Source: Collinsella sp.
GTDB lineage: Bacteria; Actinomycetota; Coriobacteriia; Coriobacteriales; Coriobacteriaceae
Length of the DNA stretch: 64,000 bases
NCBI GenBank assembly: GCA_018378775.1
Contig: JAGZWV010000008.1
Location: 13,336 to 77,335 of the forward strand
Direction: 5' to 3'
The number at the start of each line of letters is the position of its first letter. Positions within the stretch are counted from its first letter, which is position 1. This document shows, piece after piece, positions 42,000 to 50,090 of this stretch. The notes under the pieces were generated by a model. That model was not told the DNA's origin and did no database searches. It saw nothing but the letters and a program-made list of their open reading frames with translations. A program made the position numbers and the translations under genes.

Positions 42000-43067
42000 A
42001 TGCGCGACAAGCTCGAAAAGATCATCAAGGCCTACGAGGAGCTCGAGAAGAAGCTCTCCGACCCGGCCGTCGCCTCCGACATCAAGGAGTTCACGCGCCT
42101 CAACAAGGAGTACGCGCACCAGTCCGACCTCATCGCCGCCTCGCGCGAGTACATTGGCGCGCTCGATGACATCGAGGCCGCCAAGGAGATGCTCCGCGAC
42201 ACCACCGATGCGGACGAGAAGGAGATGCTCCAGATGGACATCTCCGAGAACGAGGAGAAGCTTCCCCAGCTCGAGGAAGACATCAAGTACATGCTCATCC
42301 CGAGCGACCCTAACGACGACAAGAACACCATCGTCGAGATCCGCTCCGCCGCCGGCGGCGACGAGGCCGCCATCTTTGCCGGCGATCTGTACAAGATGTA
42401 TCAGCGTTTCTGCGAGTCGCGCGGCTGGAAGACCACCGTGCTCGACTCCAGCCCCAGCGAGGCTGGCGGCTTTAAGTCCATCGAATTCAAGGTCGAGGGC
42501 GACCGCGTCTACTCCGTCATGAAGTTCGAGTCCGGCGTGCACCGCGTCCAACGCGTCCCCAAGACCGAGTCCCAGGGCCGTATCCAGACCTCTACGGCAA
42601 CCGTCGCCGTACTTCCCGAGGCCGAGGAGATCGACGTCCAGATCAACCAGTCCGACCTGCGCATCGACACCTACTGCGCTTCGGGCCCTGGCGGTCAGTG
42701 CGTTAACACCACCTACTCTGCCGTGCGCATCACCCACCTGCCCACCAACACCGTGGTGCAGTCGCAGGAGCAGCGCTCCCAGATTCAGAATCGCGAGGTC
42801 TGCATGCAGATGCTGCGCGCCCGTCTGTACGAGATGGAGCTCGAGAAGCAGCAGGCCGAGCTCGGCGCCGAGCGTCAGAGCCAGATCGGCCACGGCAACC
42901 GTTCCGAGAAGATTCGTACCTACAACCAGCCCCAGGATCGCGTGACCGATCACCGCATCGGCTTCAACTCCACCTACAACGGCGTGCTTCTGGGTGACCA
43001 GCTCGGCACCGTCATCGAGGCCCTCGCCGCCGCCGAGCGAGCCGAGAAGCTGGCACAGGCCGTTTAG
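42000..43067 (+). CDS. prfA: Peptide chain release factor 1
   Basis: 355 residues; AAAGGAGTCCCGCC precedes the ATG. The catalytic GGQ is in ASGPGGQCVNTTYSAVRITHLPT; the residues after it differ from the commonest HVNxTxSAV in having Cys and Thr. The anticodon-like recognition loop and the N-terminal coiled-coil (KLEKIIKAYEELEKKLSDP) are intact. It reads UAA and UAG in the ribosomal A site. prmC, which methylates the glutamine of GGQ, follows about 615 bases later. A structured element begins directly at its stop codon. Confidence 0.97.
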   Translation: MRDKLEKIIKAYEELEKKLSDPAVASDIKEFTRLNKEYAHQSDLIAASREYIGALDDIEAAKEMLRDTTDADEKEMLQMDISENEEKLPQLEEDIKYMLIPSDPNDDKNTIVEIRSAAGGDEAAIFAGDLYKMYQRFCESRGWKTTVLDSSPSEAGGFKSIEFKVEGDRVYSVMKFESGVHRVQRVPKTESQGRIQTSTATVAVLPEAEEIDVQINQSDLRIDTYCASGPGGQCVNTTYSAVRITHLPTNTVVQSQEQRSQIQNREVCMQMLRARLYEMELEKQQAELGAERQSQIGHGNRSEKIRTYNQPQDRVTDHRIGFNSTYNGVLLGDQLGTVIEALAAAERAEKLAQAV

Positions 43068-43207
43068 GTTACGGCGTTCTACGAACGCCGTAACCGGCCG
43101 ACGCTGCGCGCCACCCAGAACGACAATTTGTCATTCAAAAGGCAAGGCATGACCAGAAGGTCTATGCCTTGCCTTTTTCATGCCAACTTGTTCGTTCTGG
43201 GCGGCGC
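43068..43207 (+). repeat. Structured 3-prime element, copy 2 (after prfA)
   Basis: Hairpin 1 (43068-43094) is GTTACGGCGTT/AACGCCGTAAC and begins at the base after the stop codon. The outer stem joins 43108-43126 with 43188-43207. Inside it, 43137-43177 is a terminator hairpin (AAAAGGCAAGGCAT ... ATGCCTTGCCTTTTT). Compared with copy 3, paired positions change together in all three stems. Confidence 0.88.
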
Positions 43208-43682
43208 TCGCTGTCCGTCCTCTACCTACGGCGTTGTCTTGCTCCGGATGCGGCAGTTAGTGGTAGTCATTCTGATCCGTAGGGGACGGAGGAAAACGGA
43301 TCATTTTGGTAAATTGCTATGTGGGTTTATTTAGGTTGACTTGGTAGTCTATGGGCCATTTACCTGCTTAAAGCGTCGGTCGATTACCAAAATAATGCTC
43401 AAAAAATCGTCCAAGAAGTCGCGAGCCATTTTTTGACGCGTCGTGCGTCAAGTGATTTGGCAAGTGTTTGGTTGGATATTGGTCAGTTTTGGGGCCACCT
43501 TGCCAAAAGCTTGACGGATGCAAATCTAGACGTCGACAAATGAGCACTTCGATTGCGCCGCGAGCAAAAATCTGGGCTGATTCTCGATAATCGCTTCCAA
43601 TCGTCCCTTACCGCGTGCCACCCTCGCGTACAATCTGCTCCGACATTCACGCGCCGCCTGGCGCTCAAGAGGGGAGGACCCC
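43208..43682. other. Intergenic region prfA-prmC
   Basis: About 475 bases without a convincing gene. It contains a hairpin TGATCCGT/ACGGATCA (43273-43303) that includes the 23-base sequence also found inside the M20 peptidase gene, a third copy of TTTGGTAAAT (43305-43314), and a small palindrome TGACGCG/CGTGCGTCA near 43434. It is more AT-rich than coding DNA. Confidence 0.45.
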
Positions 43683-44957
43683 ATGGCAAACGAGATCTGG
43701 ACCATCAAGCGTTGTCTCGAGTGGACCAAGGAGTACCTGGCCGAGCGCGGCGAGGAGCATCCCCGTCTTTCTGCCGAGTGGCTGCTGTGCGCGGCTACGG
43801 GCCTGGCGCGCATCGACTTGTATATGCGCATGGACGAGACGCTCGACGCGGCCCAGCTCGAGACCATGCATGCGGCTGTCGTCCGCCGCGCCAAGGGCGA
43901 ACCGCTGCAGTACATCACGGGTAGCACGCAGTTCCGCATGATCGACGTAGCGTGCGCCCCCGGCGTGCTCATCCCGCGCCCCGAGACCGAGATGCTCGTC
44001 GAGGAAGTTCTGAACTATCTGGATGCCGAGGTGCTGAGCCCCGAGGCCGCCGCCCGTCAGCGCGTGGAGTTGCCCTGGAACGATGAAGTCGAGCAGGCCC
44101 GCAAGGCCGAGGCAGCACTGGCCGATGAACGCGCGACTGCCGAGCGCCGTGCCGCCAACCTCACGGCTGCCGACGAGGCGGCGCTGGGCAGCGACGTACT
44201 TGGCAGCCGCGCCTATGCCGAGGAGCTGGCCGATCGCGAGGCCGAGGAAGCCGCCGCGCGGGCAGCAGAAAGCGAAGCAGCAGAAGCCGAGGCCATGGAA
44301 GCCCCCGAGCCCGAGCTCGACGAATACGGCATTGCCATCGAAGGCGACGACCAGGAGACGACCTCCGCGCAGAACGCCGCCGAGGCCACCGAGCCCGCTC
44401 CCGCCGAGCCCCGCGTCGCCCGCGTCCTCGAGGTCGGCTGCGGCACGGGCTGTATCTCGCTCTCGCTTGCCTGGGAGCGCCGCGGCCACGTCACCTGCAC
44501 CGCTACCGATATCGAGCCGCGCGCCATCGACCTGGCAACCAAAAACCGCGACGCCCTAGGTCTCACGGCAGACGAGGTCGCATTCAGCCTCACCAACCTG
44601 GTAAGCTCGATTCCCCGCGAAGAGTGGGGCACCTTCGACGTCCTCGTCTCCAATCCGCCCTACATCCCCACCGATGTCATGCGCTCGCTGCCGCACGAGG
44701 TCAAGGACTTTGAGCCCGACCTGGCGCTCGAGGGCGGTGCCGACGGCCTGGATATCTTCCGCCGCCTGCTCAACGCGGCCCCCTATATGTTGCGCGCCGG
44801 CGGCCTCTTTGCCTGCGAGCTCTACGAGGGCGCTCTCGACGCCGCCGCCGAGCTCTGCCGCCAAGCGGGCCTGTCGGATGTGCACATCGTCCGCGACCTC
44901 ACCGATCGTCCCCGCATCGTCCGAGCCGTCGTCACGGAGCCCAAACAGCGTCAGTAA
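43683..44957 (+). CDS. prmC: Release-factor glutamine methyltransferase with large insert
   Basis: 424 residues against about 280 for typical PrmC; GAGGGGAGGACCCC precedes the ATG. The N-terminal helical domain (1-95) is standard, followed by QFRMIDVACAPGVLIPRPETEML. The SAM site is VLEVGCGTGCISLSLA (about 247-262) and the catalytic NPPY is at 324-327. Between them, residues about 120-240 are an Ala/Glu-rich, probably helical or disordered insert (VEQARKAEAALADERATAERR). It methylates the GGQ glutamine of RF1/RF2. Its substrate gene prfA lies just upstream. Confidence 0.93.
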   Translation: MANEIWTIKRCLEWTKEYLAERGEEHPRLSAEWLLCAATGLARIDLYMRMDETLDAAQLETMHAAVVRRAKGEPLQYITGSTQFRMIDVACAPGVLIPRPETEMLVEEVLNYLDAEVLSPEAAARQRVELPWNDEVEQARKAEAALADERATAERRAANLTAADEAALGSDVLGSRAYAEELADREAEEAAARAAESEAAEAEAMEAPEPELDEYGIAIEGDDQETTSAQNAAEATEPAPAEPRVARVLEVGCGTGCISLSLAWERRGHVTCTATDIEPRAIDLATKNRDALGLTADEVAFSLTNLVSSIPREEWGTFDVLVSNPPYIPTDVMRSLPHEVKDFEPDLALEGGADGLDIFRRLLNAAPYMLRAGGLFACELYEGALDAAAELCRQAGLSDVHIVRDLTDRPRIVRAVVTEPKQRQ

Positions 44958-44980
44958 TATTTATTAACTGATTCATTTCT

Positions 44981-45002
44981 AATTATAAAGCAATTTATAA
45001 TT
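44981..45002 (+). promoter_or_regulatory. AT-rich palindrome before the HicB-like gene
   Basis: AATTATAAA and TTTATAATT form a perfect 9-bp palindrome around GCAA, 36 bases before the ATG at 45038. It is a plausible autoregulatory operator, as HicB-type antitoxins repress their own promoters. Confidence 0.45.
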
Positions 45003-45037
45003 ATCTCGGTTGGTAGCTGGTAGCCGAGGGGGTCATA

Positions 45038-45484
45038 ATGAAACAACGATTTACCTATGACTGCGTTCTCATAAAAGAAGACGACGGTTACTGTGCCAGC
45101 TTCCCGCAGGTCCCCGGGGCCTTTGCCGATGGCGATACGCGCGAAGAAGCAATAGCTCATGCCATCGAGGCGCTGATGGCGTTTTTGGCCGACGATCTTA
45201 ACAATGGTCGGGCTCCGGCTGGGTACGAGCGTTCGGCCGAGGTCGTGGCCCTTTCAGTCGAAATCGACCACGAGGACGCTCGGGAAGCGGCGTGTCGAAC
45301 GTTTAAGGACGCGGCGGCGGACCTCAGGGTTTCCGCACCGCGAATCACTGCGCTGGTCAAAGCCGGCAAACTCGATGTTGAGCTTGTCGACGGCCGTCGG
45401 ATGATTACGATCGACAGCATCGAGCGTTACGCCGCTCAGGAACGCCATGCCGGCAGGCCAAAGAAGTTCGTCGCAGTCCAATAA
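45038..45484 (+). CDS. HicB-like antitoxin/regulator (no partner HicA seen)
   Basis: 148 residues; GAGGGGGTCATA precedes the ATG. The first ~60 residues match the HicB fold (YDCVLIKEDDGYCASFPQVPG, then TREEAIAHAIEALMAFLADD). The C-terminal half (about 85-140) contains a helix-turn-helix-like segment, VSAPRITALVKAGKLDVELVDGRRMITIDSIERYAA, resembling excisionase-type DNA binding. HicA toxins are about 60 residues and usually adjoin the antitoxin gene; there is no room for one upstream (80 bases) and the next gene is a RelE-type toxin. It may act alone as a repressor or be a remnant. Confidence 0.75.
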   Translation: MKQRFTYDCVLIKEDDGYCASFPQVPGAFADGDTREEAIAHAIEALMAFLADDLNNGRAPAGYERSAEVVALSVEIDHEDAREAACRTFKDAAADLRVSAPRITALVKAGKLDVELVDGRRMITIDSIERYAAQERHAGRPKKFVAVQ

Positions 45485-45551
45485 CCCCTCGTTGCCTACT
45501 GATCTCGGGCTTCACTTCTGCAAAAAAGACCCTTCGAGCCTATTTCCGCTC

Positions 45552-45579
45552 TTGCAATATACCGTAAAACTTCTACTAT
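45552..45579 (+). promoter_or_regulatory. Promoter of the HigBA-type module
   Basis: TTGCAA and TACTAT separated by 16 bases. The -10 box is 14 bases before the ATG and partly overlaps the GAAGGAGAAAGG ribosome-binding region, leaving a very short leader. Confidence 0.6.
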
Positions 45580-45593
45580 AGAAGGAGAAAGGT

Positions 45594-45989
45594 ATGTCAA
45601 ATCAGCCGCATCGATACCGCATTGTGCTCGATTACATCGAGCCTTGGCTCGATGAGCAGGATGAGTCTACGTTGCGACAGATTTACGCAGACCTTTTGGT
45701 ACTTGAGAAAGAAGGTCCTAGCCTTGGTCGTCCGCTGGTTGACCGCGTGAAGGGCTCGAAATTGCATCATTTAAAGGAACTAAGGGTGACGTCGTGCGGA
45801 CCGTCGGTGATTCGTATCCTTTTTGCCTTTGACCCCAAACGTCAGGCAGTGTTGCTGTTGGCGGGAGATAAGTCGCAGGCGGAGTCGTCGAAGGCAAAGT
45901 GGAACGGCTGGTATGCGATCAGCATTCCCAGGGCGGAACAAATATACCGTCGCCATGTAAGGAGGCTCGATCAAGATGGAGCTGCATGA
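45594..45989 (+). CDS. RelE/HigB-type toxin (Gp49-like)
   Basis: 131 residues; GAAGGAGAAAGGT precedes the ATG. The Gp49/HigB pattern is clear: LVLEKEGPSLGRPLVDRVKGSKLHHLKELRVT, then SVIRILFAFDPKRQAVLLLAGDKSQ and the C-terminal WNGWYAISIPRAEQIYRRHVRRL. Such toxins cut mRNA on the ribosome. Toxin gene first, antitoxin second, is the HigBA order. The XRE-type antitoxin gene overlaps its last 14 bases. Confidence 0.88.
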   Translation: MSNQPHRYRIVLDYIEPWLDEQDESTLRQIYADLLVLEKEGPSLGRPLVDRVKGSKLHHLKELRVTSCGPSVIRILFAFDPKRQAVLLLAGDKSQAESSKAKWNGWYAISIPRAEQIYRRHVRRLDQDGAA

Positions 45990-46278
45990 GTATATGGAAT
46001 CACGCGGGATAGCGCGTGAATCTATTGCCGCCGAGCAGGAGAAAACTCGTGAACGTATCGAAGCCTATAAGCTCGCTCAAATTCGCAAACTAAAGGATCT
46101 GACGCAGGCCTCGGTGGCCCAGTCGATGGGTGTTTCTCAAAAACGCATATCGGAGCTCGAGCGCGGGGAGCTGGGATCAATGAGGCTCGACACGCTGAGC
46201 AGGTACGCAGAAAGTCTCGGCGGAAAGCTTGTCGCAAGCATTGAGTTTCCCGATCGTACCGTTACGCTTGCTCGCTAA
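45976..46278 (+). CDS. HigA-type XRE antitoxin
   Basis: 100 residues; AAGGAGGCTCGATCAAG precedes the ATG, inside the toxin gene. The helix-turn-helix is LKDLTQASVAQSMGVSQKRISELERGE (about 41-67) followed by RLDTLSRYAESLGGKLVASIEFPD, a standard Cro/CI-type domain. It should neutralise the upstream RelE-type product and repress the promoter. The module lies in a slightly AT-richer patch between prmC and tsaC, consistent with lateral gain. Confidence 0.9.
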   Translation: MELHEYMESRGIARESIAAEQEKTRERIEAYKLAQIRKLKDLTQASVAQSMGVSQKRISELERGELGSMRLDTLSRYAESLGGKLVASIEFPDRTVTLAR

Positions 46279-46425
46279 AAATCTGCAATAACCCCCTCAC
46301 TTTCACCGACTACTACGGCCGCTCACCAAACCAACATGCGCTCTGGGCAAATAGGTTGAACGTTTCGTGCGAGAATGCCCCACAGTAAACAAACTTGCAC
46401 CAGAGCGTAAGGGGCTGGCATACAC

Positions 46426-47169
46426 ATGCAGACGGTCTATCGGGTATACGAGGGAGCGCGCGAGCCGCATCGGCTTGCCGTCGAGCGCACGGCCGAGGTG
46501 CTCGGTCGCGGCGGCCTGGCGCTGATCCCGACCGAGACGGTCTACGGTGTCGCCGTGGCGGCTAATGCCTTCTCGGATGCAATTCCTCAAGATACAAGTG
46601 GGCCCAAGCCGTGGCCGCGCGACCCGCAGGCTGCCGTCAATGGCGCCGCAGTTCCTGCGCTCGGCACCGGCTATCGCCGTATCTTCACTCTCAAGCAACG
46701 TGAACTCACGCAAACCGTCGCTTGGCTGGTCGATGGCGTCGAAGCACTCGACCGCTATGGCGTGGATATCCCTAACGAGGCCCGCGTGCTCGCCCGACGA
46801 TGCTGGCCGGGCGCCCTGACTATCGTGGTCAAGGCGGCCCCCTGCGTTCCGACCTTTATGCGCGCCGCCGACGACACCGTGGCCCTGCGCGCTTCGGCCT
46901 CTCCCGTGGTCCAAGCGCTCATTCGCGCCTGCGGCAGTCCCCTTGCCTGCACGAGCGCCAACACGCACGGCGCGCCCTCGCCGGCAGGCTTTGCCGCCGT
47001 CGAGGGTCGCATCCTGGAGGGGGTCGATGTTGCCGTCGACGCCGGTGAGACCCCGTGTCGCGACGCCTCGACCATCGTGTCGTTTCAGCACGGCGAGCTC
47101 CAGATCCTGCGCCAAGGCGCACTTCCCGCATCAGAGATCGAACGGGTCCTGTCCGACCCGATGCAATAG
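46426..47169 (+). CDS. Threonylcarbamoyl-AMP synthase (Sua5/YrdC)
   Basis: 247 residues; GTAAGGGG lies upstream. YrdC landmarks: LALIPTETVYGVA, RIFTLKQRELTQ (the K-x-R motif), RCWPGALTIVV, VALRASASPVV, and CTSANTHGAPS. It makes the threonylcarbamoyl-AMP used for t6A37 of tRNA. Between TVYGVA and RIFTLK there are about 55 residues instead of about 25, including a Pro/Ala-rich loop (DTSGPKPWPRDPQAAV). It runs 13 bases before glpK on the same strand. Confidence 0.92.
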   Translation: MQTVYRVYEGAREPHRLAVERTAEVLGRGGLALIPTETVYGVAVAANAFSDAIPQDTSGPKPWPRDPQAAVNGAAVPALGTGYRRIFTLKQRELTQTVAWLVDGVEALDRYGVDIPNEARVLARRCWPGALTIVVKAAPCVPTFMRAADDTVALRASASPVVQALIRACGSPLACTSANTHGAPSPAGFAAVEGRILEGVDVAVDAGETPCRDASTIVSFQHGELQILRQGALPASEIERVLSDPMQ

Positions 47170-47182
47170 AAAGGTTTAAGCG

Positions 47183-48724
47183 ATGTCGTTGAATCTGGGC
47201 AGCCTGGGCATGGAAGATGCCTCGTTTGACTTTGGCGGTTCCTACATCATGGCGCTCGACTGCGGCACCACCTCGGTACTTGCGACCATCGTCGACGAGT
47301 ACGGCTGCATCGTCGCGCAGGCACGTCGCAGCGTCAAAACCAGCTTCCCGCGTCCCGGTTGGGTAGAGCAAGACCCCATGGCGGTCCTTGCTAGCCAGAT
47401 CGCCGTCATGATGGAAGTCCAGTTTAAGAGCGGTATCCACTCCGACCGCATTGCCGCCATCGGCATCTCCAACCAGCGCGAGACCACGGTGGTCTGGGAT
47501 CGCGTGAGCGGTCAGCCGATCTATAACGCCATCGTATGGCAGTGCCGCCGTACCGCGCCGGCAATCGACGCGTTGGTTGAACAGGGTTGCGAGGAGCTGG
47601 TGCGCTCCCGCACGGGACTCACGCTCGACCCGTATTTCTCGGCCTCCAAGGTACAGTGGATTCTCGACAACGTCGACGGCGCACGCGAGAGCGCGGCGGC
47701 GGGCGACCTCATGTTTGGCACCATCGACACCTGGCTCATCTACAACCTCACCGGCGGCCAGGTCTTTGCCACCGACTACACCAATGCCAGCCGCACGGCA
47801 CTCTTTAATATCCATACGCTCGATTGGGACGACGACCTGCTGGCACTCTTTGACGTTCCACGTTCCATGATGCCCGAGGTTCGCTGGAGCTCGGGCGACT
47901 ACGGCCGCGTCGCGAGCGACATCATGACCAACATGCCGCCCATCATGGGCGTGGCGGGTGACCAACAGGCGTCGCTGTTCGGCCACTGCTGTTTCCGTCC
48001 CGGCCAGACCAAAAACACCTATGGCACGGGTTGCTTTATGCTCATGAACACCGGCGACGAGATCGTCGAATCCAAGAATGGCCTGGTCTCCACCATCGGT
48101 ATCGCTGCGGACGGCAAAGTCAGCTATGCGCTCGAGGGCTCTATTTTTGCCGCCGGCTCAACGATGAACTGGCTTCGCAACAACATGGGCATCATCTCGA
48201 GCGTGAGCGAGTCGGCACAACTCGCCGCTTCGATTAGCGACAACGAGGGCTGCTACTTCGTTCCCGCCTTTGCGGGTTTGGGTGCTCCCTGGTGGGACCC
48301 GCATGCTCGCGGTATCGTGTGCGGTCTGACCGGCGCCTCGAGCCGTGCGACCATCGTACGTGCCGCCTGCGAATCCATGGCATATCAGAGCTACGACGTG
48401 CTGCGCGCCATGGAGCAGGACGTGGGGCTTTCGATTGAGCGCCTGTCTGTCGATGGCGGTGCCTCGCGCAACGAGTTCATCATGCAATTCCAGGCCGACC
48501 TGCTGGATATCCCCGTGCTGCAATGCGAGACGGTGGAGACCACGGCAATCGGTGCCGCGTACTTGGCGGGTCTTGCCGTCGGCTATTGGGAAGACCTGGA
48601 AGAGCTGGAGCAAAATGCCCAGATCGTTAGGACCTTCCTTCCCCACATGTCCGCCGAGCGCCGCGAGCAAAACCTTGCGGGCTGGCGTGATGCAGTCAGG
48701 CGCTCACTCAGCACCTCACAGTAG
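47183..48724 (+). CDS. glpK: Glycerol kinase
   Basis: 513 residues; AAAGGTTTAAGCG precedes the ATG. The FGGY fold shows ALDCGTTSVLATIVDEYG near the N-terminus (after a 20-residue extension), GISNQRETTVVWD, AIVWQCRRTAP, TNASRTALFNI, AGDQQASLFG and GLGAPWWDPHARG. It phosphorylates glycerol to sn-glycerol-3-phosphate. No glpF or glpD adjoins it; the preceding tRNA-modification gene and following upp are probably just neighbours. The N-terminal extension MSLNLGSLGMEDASFDFGGS is unusual; an internal start near 47249 (MALDCG) is possible. Confidence 0.95.
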   Translation: MSLNLGSLGMEDASFDFGGSYIMALDCGTTSVLATIVDEYGCIVAQARRSVKTSFPRPGWVEQDPMAVLASQIAVMMEVQFKSGIHSDRIAAIGISNQRETTVVWDRVSGQPIYNAIVWQCRRTAPAIDALVEQGCEELVRSRTGLTLDPYFSASKVQWILDNVDGARESAAAGDLMFGTIDTWLIYNLTGGQVFATDYTNASRTALFNIHTLDWDDDLLALFDVPRSMMPEVRWSSGDYGRVASDIMTNMPPIMGVAGDQQASLFGHCCFRPGQTKNTYGTGCFMLMNTGDEIVESKNGLVSTIGIAADGKVSYALEGSIFAAGSTMNWLRNNMGIISSVSESAQLAASISDNEGCYFVPAFAGLGAPWWDPHARGIVCGLTGASSRATIVRAACESMAYQSYDVLRAMEQDVGLSIERLSVDGGASRNEFIMQFQADLLDIPVLQCETVETTAIGAAYLAGLAVGYWEDLEELEQNAQIVRTFLPHMSAERREQNLAGWRDAVRRSLSTSQ

Positions 48725-48847
48725 GGCTGCGATGGGCTGCTCGATACAACAAACCGCTAAACTAATGCATGGCGTGCGGCGGCAACATTGCTGCACACCT
48801 TGTCAGCAAGGCCGTTTTGCGGCCGCAACGAAAGGGGCAATCAATCC

Positions 48848-49495
48848 ATGACCGTCACCTACGATGCGTCCCGCGTGACGCTTGTCGATCACCCGCTCGT
48901 CCAGCACAAGCTGTCGATCCTGCGCGACAAAAACACCGGCACCAACCAGTTCCGTCAGCTCGTGCGCGAACTCGCGCTTTTTGACGGCTACGAGGCCATG
49001 CGCGACCTGCCTATGGAAGACGTCGAGGTCGAGACCCCCATCACTACCGCCACGTTCAAACAGCTTGCCGGCAAGAAACTCGCCATCGTGCCCATCCTGC
49101 GTGCGGGCCTTGGCATGGTCGACGGCATCCTCGACCTGGTGCCCTCCGCTCGCGTGGGCCACATCGGCATGGAGCGCGACGAGGTCACCCACGAGCCGCA
49201 CGAGTATTACTGCAAGATGCCCAAGGATATCGACCAGCGCATCTGCCTGGTCGTCGACCCCATGCTTGCCACGGGCGGTTCGGCCGAGATGGCCATCAGC
49301 TACCTGCGCGAGCGCGGTGTCAAGGACATCCGCATGCTGTGCATCGTCGCGGCCCCCGAGGGCCTCAAGTCGCTGACCGAGAAGGACCCAGATGTGCATA
49401 TCTATACCTGCGCCATCGACGACCATCTCAACGAGGCTGCCTACATCGTTCCCGGCCTCGGCGACGCCGGCGACCGCATCTACGGCACGCTCTAG
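48848..49495 (+). CDS. upp: Uracil phosphoribosyltransferase
   Basis: 215 residues; GAAAGGGGCAATCAATCC precedes the ATG, while an upstream in-frame ATG at 48788 has no such signal. Signature segments: HPLVQHKLSILRDKNTGTNQFR, VPILRAGLGMVDG, the PRPP-binding VVDPMLATGGSAEMA and GLGDAGDRIYGT. It converts uracil and PRPP to UMP in pyrimidine salvage. A long intergenic stretch with a hairpin and the ATP synthase promoter follows, so it is likely the last gene of its transcript. In many Gram-positives upp immediately precedes the atp operon, as here. Confidence 0.96.
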   Translation: MTVTYDASRVTLVDHPLVQHKLSILRDKNTGTNQFRQLVRELALFDGYEAMRDLPMEDVEVETPITTATFKQLAGKKLAIVPILRAGLGMVDGILDLVPSARVGHIGMERDEVTHEPHEYYCKMPKDIDQRICLVVDPMLATGGSAEMAISYLRERGVKDIRMLCIVAAPEGLKSLTEKDPDVHIYTCAIDDHLNEAAYIVPGLGDAGDRIYGTL

Positions 49496-49536
49496 TCGCT
49501 GGGCTAAACGGCCGCGGCTGCAAATACGAAGAAACG

Positions 49537-49571
49537 GTGCGCGCGGACGAACAAAAGGCGACCGCGCGCAC
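49537..49571 (+). other. GC-rich hairpin after upp
   Basis: GTGCGCGCGG pairs with CCGCGCGCAC across 15 bases, 41 bases past the upp stop. No T-run follows, so Rho-independent termination is uncertain. Confidence 0.45.
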
Positions 49572-49686
49572 TCCTGTTAACGGACGTTTTGCCCTGAGCG
49601 GTTCGAGAAAAACGTATTACCGTACCTGCGGCATAAAGAAGGTCTTAAGAAAACGAACAGGTGCGTATTAACCGCTTGTTTTACGG

Positions 49687-49714
49687 TTGTACTTTAGCGA
49701 TTGGCTCGTACAAT
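49687..49714 (+). promoter_or_regulatory. Promoter of the ATP synthase operon
   Basis: TTGTAC and TACAAT spaced by 16 bases, about 60 bases ahead of the first atp start codon. The -10 matches five of six consensus positions. Confidence 0.65.
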
Positions 49715-49775
49715 AGTCACCAATGTTTGGCGGGAACTGTTCTGTGAAGCGTTAAAAAGGAAAGTGAGGACGCCA

Positions 49776-50087
49776 GTGTTTCAGATAGCCGATCTGCTCG
49801 CTATCGTTGCAGGCGCCATTGCGGGCGCAATTGCCTTCCTTCCCTTTGTCTTTACGCTCAAGCCGGTTCTTGACGATAAACAGAATGCGGACATGCTCAA
49901 GGGTATGGTGAGTCTGGCGGTCTCGGCAATCGCCCTGCTCGTCTTTACCTTGGTTGTGTTTGTGTTGTTCGGAGAGGCATTTCGCATGTTCCTCCTGGGC
50001 GAGGCGATCGGCTTCGTGGCCTTTATGGCCGCCTGCGCGGTTCGTGTCGCCAAGGCGCTGCGAGATCCTCATGAGGTCGAAAGGTAA
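49776..50087 (+). CDS. atpI: ATP synthase protein I-like (AtpI)
   Basis: 103 residues from a GTG preceded by GTGAGGA; an in-frame TTG at 49701 would put the promoter inside the gene. Three to four hydrophobic segments: FQIADLLAIVAGAIAGAIAFLPFVF, MVSLAVSAIALLVFTLVVFVLF and FLLGEAIGFVAFMAACAVRV. The position directly ahead of atpB and the size are those of AtpI, which helps assemble the c-ring. Sequence similarity to known AtpI is weak by eye, so the call leans on position. Three bases separate it from atpB. Confidence 0.7.
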   Translation: MFQIADLLAIVAGAIAGAIAFLPFVFTLKPVLDDKQNADMLKGMVSLAVSAIALLVFTLVVFVLFGEAFRMFLLGEAIGFVAFMAACAVRVAKALRDPHEVER

Positions 50088-50090
50088 GTC

